64,000 bases of DNA from Parahaliea mediterranea. GTDB taxonomy: Bacteria; Pseudomonadota; Gammaproteobacteria; Pseudomonadales; Halieaceae. Every line of letters begins with the position of its first letter. Within the stretch, counting starts at the first letter, position 1. Location of the stretch: positions 202,778 to 266,777 of the forward strand of contig NZ_JAFKCZ010000009.1 in assembly GCF_017255185.1 (NCBI RefSeq), in the 5' to 3' direction. A model generated the notes under the pieces. It searched no databases. It saw nothing but the letters and a program-made list of their open reading frames with translations, and had not been told where the DNA came from. Shown here piece after piece: positions 62,312 through 64,000 of this stretch. The position numbers were made by a program, and so were the translations under genes.

Positions 62312-63604
62312 ATGGCAAAGCTCACCAAATCATCCATTGACCGGCTGCCCCTGCCGCCGCGCAAACCCGATGGCACCGCACAGCAGGCCATCCACCGGGA
62401 CGATGCCCTACCGGGTTTTGGCCTGCGCATCGGCAGCGGAGGCGCCAAAACCTTCTTTGTGGAAAAGCGCGTCAACGGCCGGGTAAAACGTATCTCGATT
62501 GGCCGCTACGGCCATCTCACGCCGACCCAGGCGCGCCTCAAGGCGCAGGAACTGCTCGGCAGTATCGCCATGGGCAACGACCCGGCGGCGGAAAAGCGGG
62601 CCAAGCTGGCGAAGTCCGTCACCCTGGAAGAAGCCTTCGAGGACTACCTTGCCACGCACCGGCACCTCAAGCCCGGCACCGTCCACAACTACCGGAAGTG
62701 TATCGACGGCTGTCTGTCGACCTGGAAGACCCGGCGGCTGGTGGATATCTCCAAAGACATGGTAGAGGCCAAGCATCGTGAGTTGGGCGCCACGGCGCCC
62801 GCACGGGCCAATAATGCCATGCGCGTGCTGCGGGCGGTGTTTAACCATGCCATTGCCAAATACGAAGACGAGTCCGGGCGCCCTACCCTACACTTCAACC
62901 CAGTGGACCGCCTGGGGAAAGTCCGGGCCTGGAACCCGGTTAAACGCCGTCAAACCCTGATTAAACCGCACCAATTGGCCGCCTGGTTCGATGCGACCCT
63001 GACGTTAAACGAAGAAACAACCCGGGACTTTTTCCACTTCCTCCTGTTTACCGGCCTGCGGAAAACCGAGGCGGCAACGCTCGAGTGGTCGGACATCGAT
63101 TTTGCCGACAAAACGATCACCATCGCGGACACCAAGAACCGTGACCCCCATGTGCTGCCCTTCTCGTCCATGCTCCAGGACCTGTTGGAGCGCCGTCGAG
63201 CCAACGGGGGAGCAGCCTGGGTGTTTGAAAGCCCCAAATTTCCGGGCACCCCCTTAAAGGAACCCCGGTCGGCGACAGCCAAAGTGGCCAAGGAGTGGGG
63301 CTACCCCTTTACCCCGCACGACCTGCGCCGTACCTTCATCACTGTCGCCGAGGGGCTGGATATCCCGCATTACGCGTTGAAACGCCTGTTAAACCACCGG
63401 GACACCAACGATGTCACCGCCGGATATATCGTGTCGAACGTCGAGCGGCTCCGGGCACCAATGCAGAAAATTGCCGACTTCCTGATCCAGCATATTGGCC
63501 CCGAACGCCTGGCCTCAGAGGTGGCGGCGTTGCCCGCCACACCCACTAGAGAGGAGCCGGACGGAGCCGCATTGCCCACATTCACCCTGGTTGAGGACGA
63601 ATAA
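62312..63604 (+). CDS. Tyrosine recombinase/phage-type integrase (P4-like)
   Basis: 430 residues. An N-terminal DUF4102-type arm-binding domain (LPGFGLRIGSGGAKTFFVEKRVNGRVKRISIGRYGHLT) and a core-binding domain precede the catalytic domain with Arg in LLFTGLRKTEAATLEW, His-x-x-Arg in TPHDLRRTFIT, His in LLNHRDTNDVTAGYI and the Tyr nucleophile in that same segment. It should integrate and excise the element at the tRNA-Leu site 230 bp upstream. Confidence 0.95.
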   Translation: MAKLTKSSIDRLPLPPRKPDGTAQQAIHRDDALPGFGLRIGSGGAKTFFVEKRVNGRVKRISIGRYGHLTPTQARLKAQELLGSIAMGNDPAAEKRAKLAKSVTLEEAFEDYLATHRHLKPGTVHNYRKCIDGCLSTWKTRRLVDISKDMVEAKHRELGATAPARANNAMRVLRAVFNHAIAKYEDESGRPTLHFNPVDRLGKVRAWNPVKRRQTLIKPHQLAAWFDATLTLNEETTRDFFHFLLFTGLRKTEAATLEWSDIDFADKTITIADTKNRDPHVLPFSSMLQDLLERRRANGGAAWVFESPKFPGTPLKEPRSATAKVAKEWGYPFTPHDLRRTFITVAEGLDIPHYALKRLLNHRDTNDVTAGYIVSNVERLRAPMQKIADFLIQHIGPERLASEVAALPATPTREEPDGAALPTFTLVEDE

Positions 63605-63607
63605 TCC

Positions 63608-63919
63608 ATGCCACCAAAGCAAACCATTCATCATAATTTCATGTCGTATGACCCTTTCACTGACGAGCGGATCGACCCGCCCACCAGTGACGGGCTCTAC
63701 GCTCACCCGGATTTGACGAACTCCCTTCATGTTGCCGTAGCACGCGCGAAGGCACTGATTGGCCCCATCGATAGCGAGACGCTCAACAACCACGCCCATC
63801 TCGTCGAAAAAATGGTTAGAGAGGGACGGGATCACCTCGCTATGGCGCCGGAGGACGAAAACAGCCCGCTCTATCGCCCCTTGAATCGCTCCGGGTTTGT
63901 CGGAGGCTCTAAACCTTGA
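63608..63919 (+). CDS. Small hypothetical protein of the integrated element
   Basis: 103 residues starting 3 bp after the integrase stop. Polar and helical (TNSLHVAVARAKALIGPIDSETLNNHAHLVEKMVREGRDH) with no recognisable family. The position suggests co-transcription with the integrase and perhaps an excision or regulatory role, which is a guess. Confidence 0.55.
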   Translation: MPPKQTIHHNFMSYDPFTDERIDPPTSDGLYAHPDLTNSLHVAVARAKALIGPIDSETLNNHAHLVEKMVREGRDHLAMAPEDENSPLYRPLNRSGFVGGSKP

Positions 63920-63931
63920 GAGGATGGAGCA

Positions 63932-64000
63932 ATGACCAAACCAATGAGATATCCCCCAGAGTTCCGGGAGCGGGCTGTGCGGATGCTGCTCGAGCAGCAG
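63932..64000 (+). CDS. IS3-family transposase OrfA, N-terminal part only (window edge)
   Basis: 23 codons are visible, beginning MTKPMRYPPEFRERAVRMLL, the usual start of the helix-turn-helix OrfA of IS3-type elements (RYPPEFRERAVRML). GGATGGAG precedes the ATG. The gene runs off the right edge; no inverted terminal repeat could be assigned. Confidence 0.75.
   Translation, partial: MTKPMRYPPEFRERAVRMLLEQQ

Larger units (their letters stand above)
62022..64000 (+). mobile_element. Left end of an integrated element, continuing past the window
   Basis: tRNA-Leu fragment, AT-rich control region, tyrosine integrase, small accessory gene, IS3-type transposase start, in this order. The tRNA fragment points its 3' end toward the chromosome on the left, so the rest of the element and the complete tRNA-Leu(UAA) should lie to the right, beyond 64000. 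Confidence 0.75.

Overview
The window is a GC-rich chromosomal segment of a gammaproteobacterium. Gene order and protein sequence (rpmF-fabD-fabG-acpP-fabF-pabC-mltG-tmk-holB-pilZ, tig-clpP-clpX-lon-hupB-ppiD, tusDCB-tusE, RNase E opposite rluC) resemble Pseudomonas and the marine Cellvibrionales/Halieaceae. The family assignment is inference; there is no rRNA in the window.

Layout. 1-5 kb: a Tat-exported PhoD-type phosphatase (cut by the window edge), then etfBA opposite the gene for ETF-ubiquinone oxidoreductase. 5-10 kb: a DUF1285 protein, a YiiX-like permuted papain-fold hydrolase, a cluster of palindromic repeats, serA and ppiD. 10-16.5 kb: the proteostasis block hupB, lon, clpX, clpP, tig, all leftward. 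16.7-18.4 kb: tRNA-Leu(UAG), a signal-less GH84 N-acetylglucosaminidase, and an orphan structured RNA with its own terminator. 18.4-26.8 kb: a long leftward lipid and housekeeping operon from yceD/rpmF to pilZ, without plsX or fabH between rpmF and fabD. 26.9-32.8 kb: maf, an HAD phosphatase, rluC, and RNase E with a long leader, then tRNA-Ser(UGA).

32.9-41 kb is accessory: an AT-richer sulfotransferase-like gene beside tRNA-Ser, a phospholipase-D lipoprotein translationally coupled to two LssY_C proteins, a secreted lipase, a divergent SRAP (HMCES/YedK) gene framed by inverted repeats, and a methyltransferase pseudogene. 41-47.7 kb returns to core genes: an Atm1-type ABC exporter, yccA, the tRNA 2-thiouridine sulfur relay tusDCBE, a TrpD2/YbiB protein, trmA and phhB. 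47.7-51 kb: a second palindromic repeat cluster, a winged-helix/nuclease-fold protein, an all-alpha dUTPase, and a K+-channel-like RCK protein with an altered pore loop.

51-62 kb holds the most unusual content. A 1820-residue lipoprotein carries Ig-like domains and 15 calcium-binding D-x-D-x-D-G repeats around a segment resembling the pore-forming part of anthrax protective-antigen-type toxins. An ECF sigma factor converges on it. Next comes a four-gene operon (DUF3348, DUF802, OmpA-like, DUF2894) that looks like an ion-driven stator complex of the MotAB/ZorAB kind, whose A subunit has a tail with twelve consecutive 11-residue repeats.

From about 62.0 kb to the right edge lies the end of an integrated element: a truncated 3' part of a tRNA-Leu(UAA), a tyrosine integrase, a small unknown gene, and the start of an IS3-type transposase.
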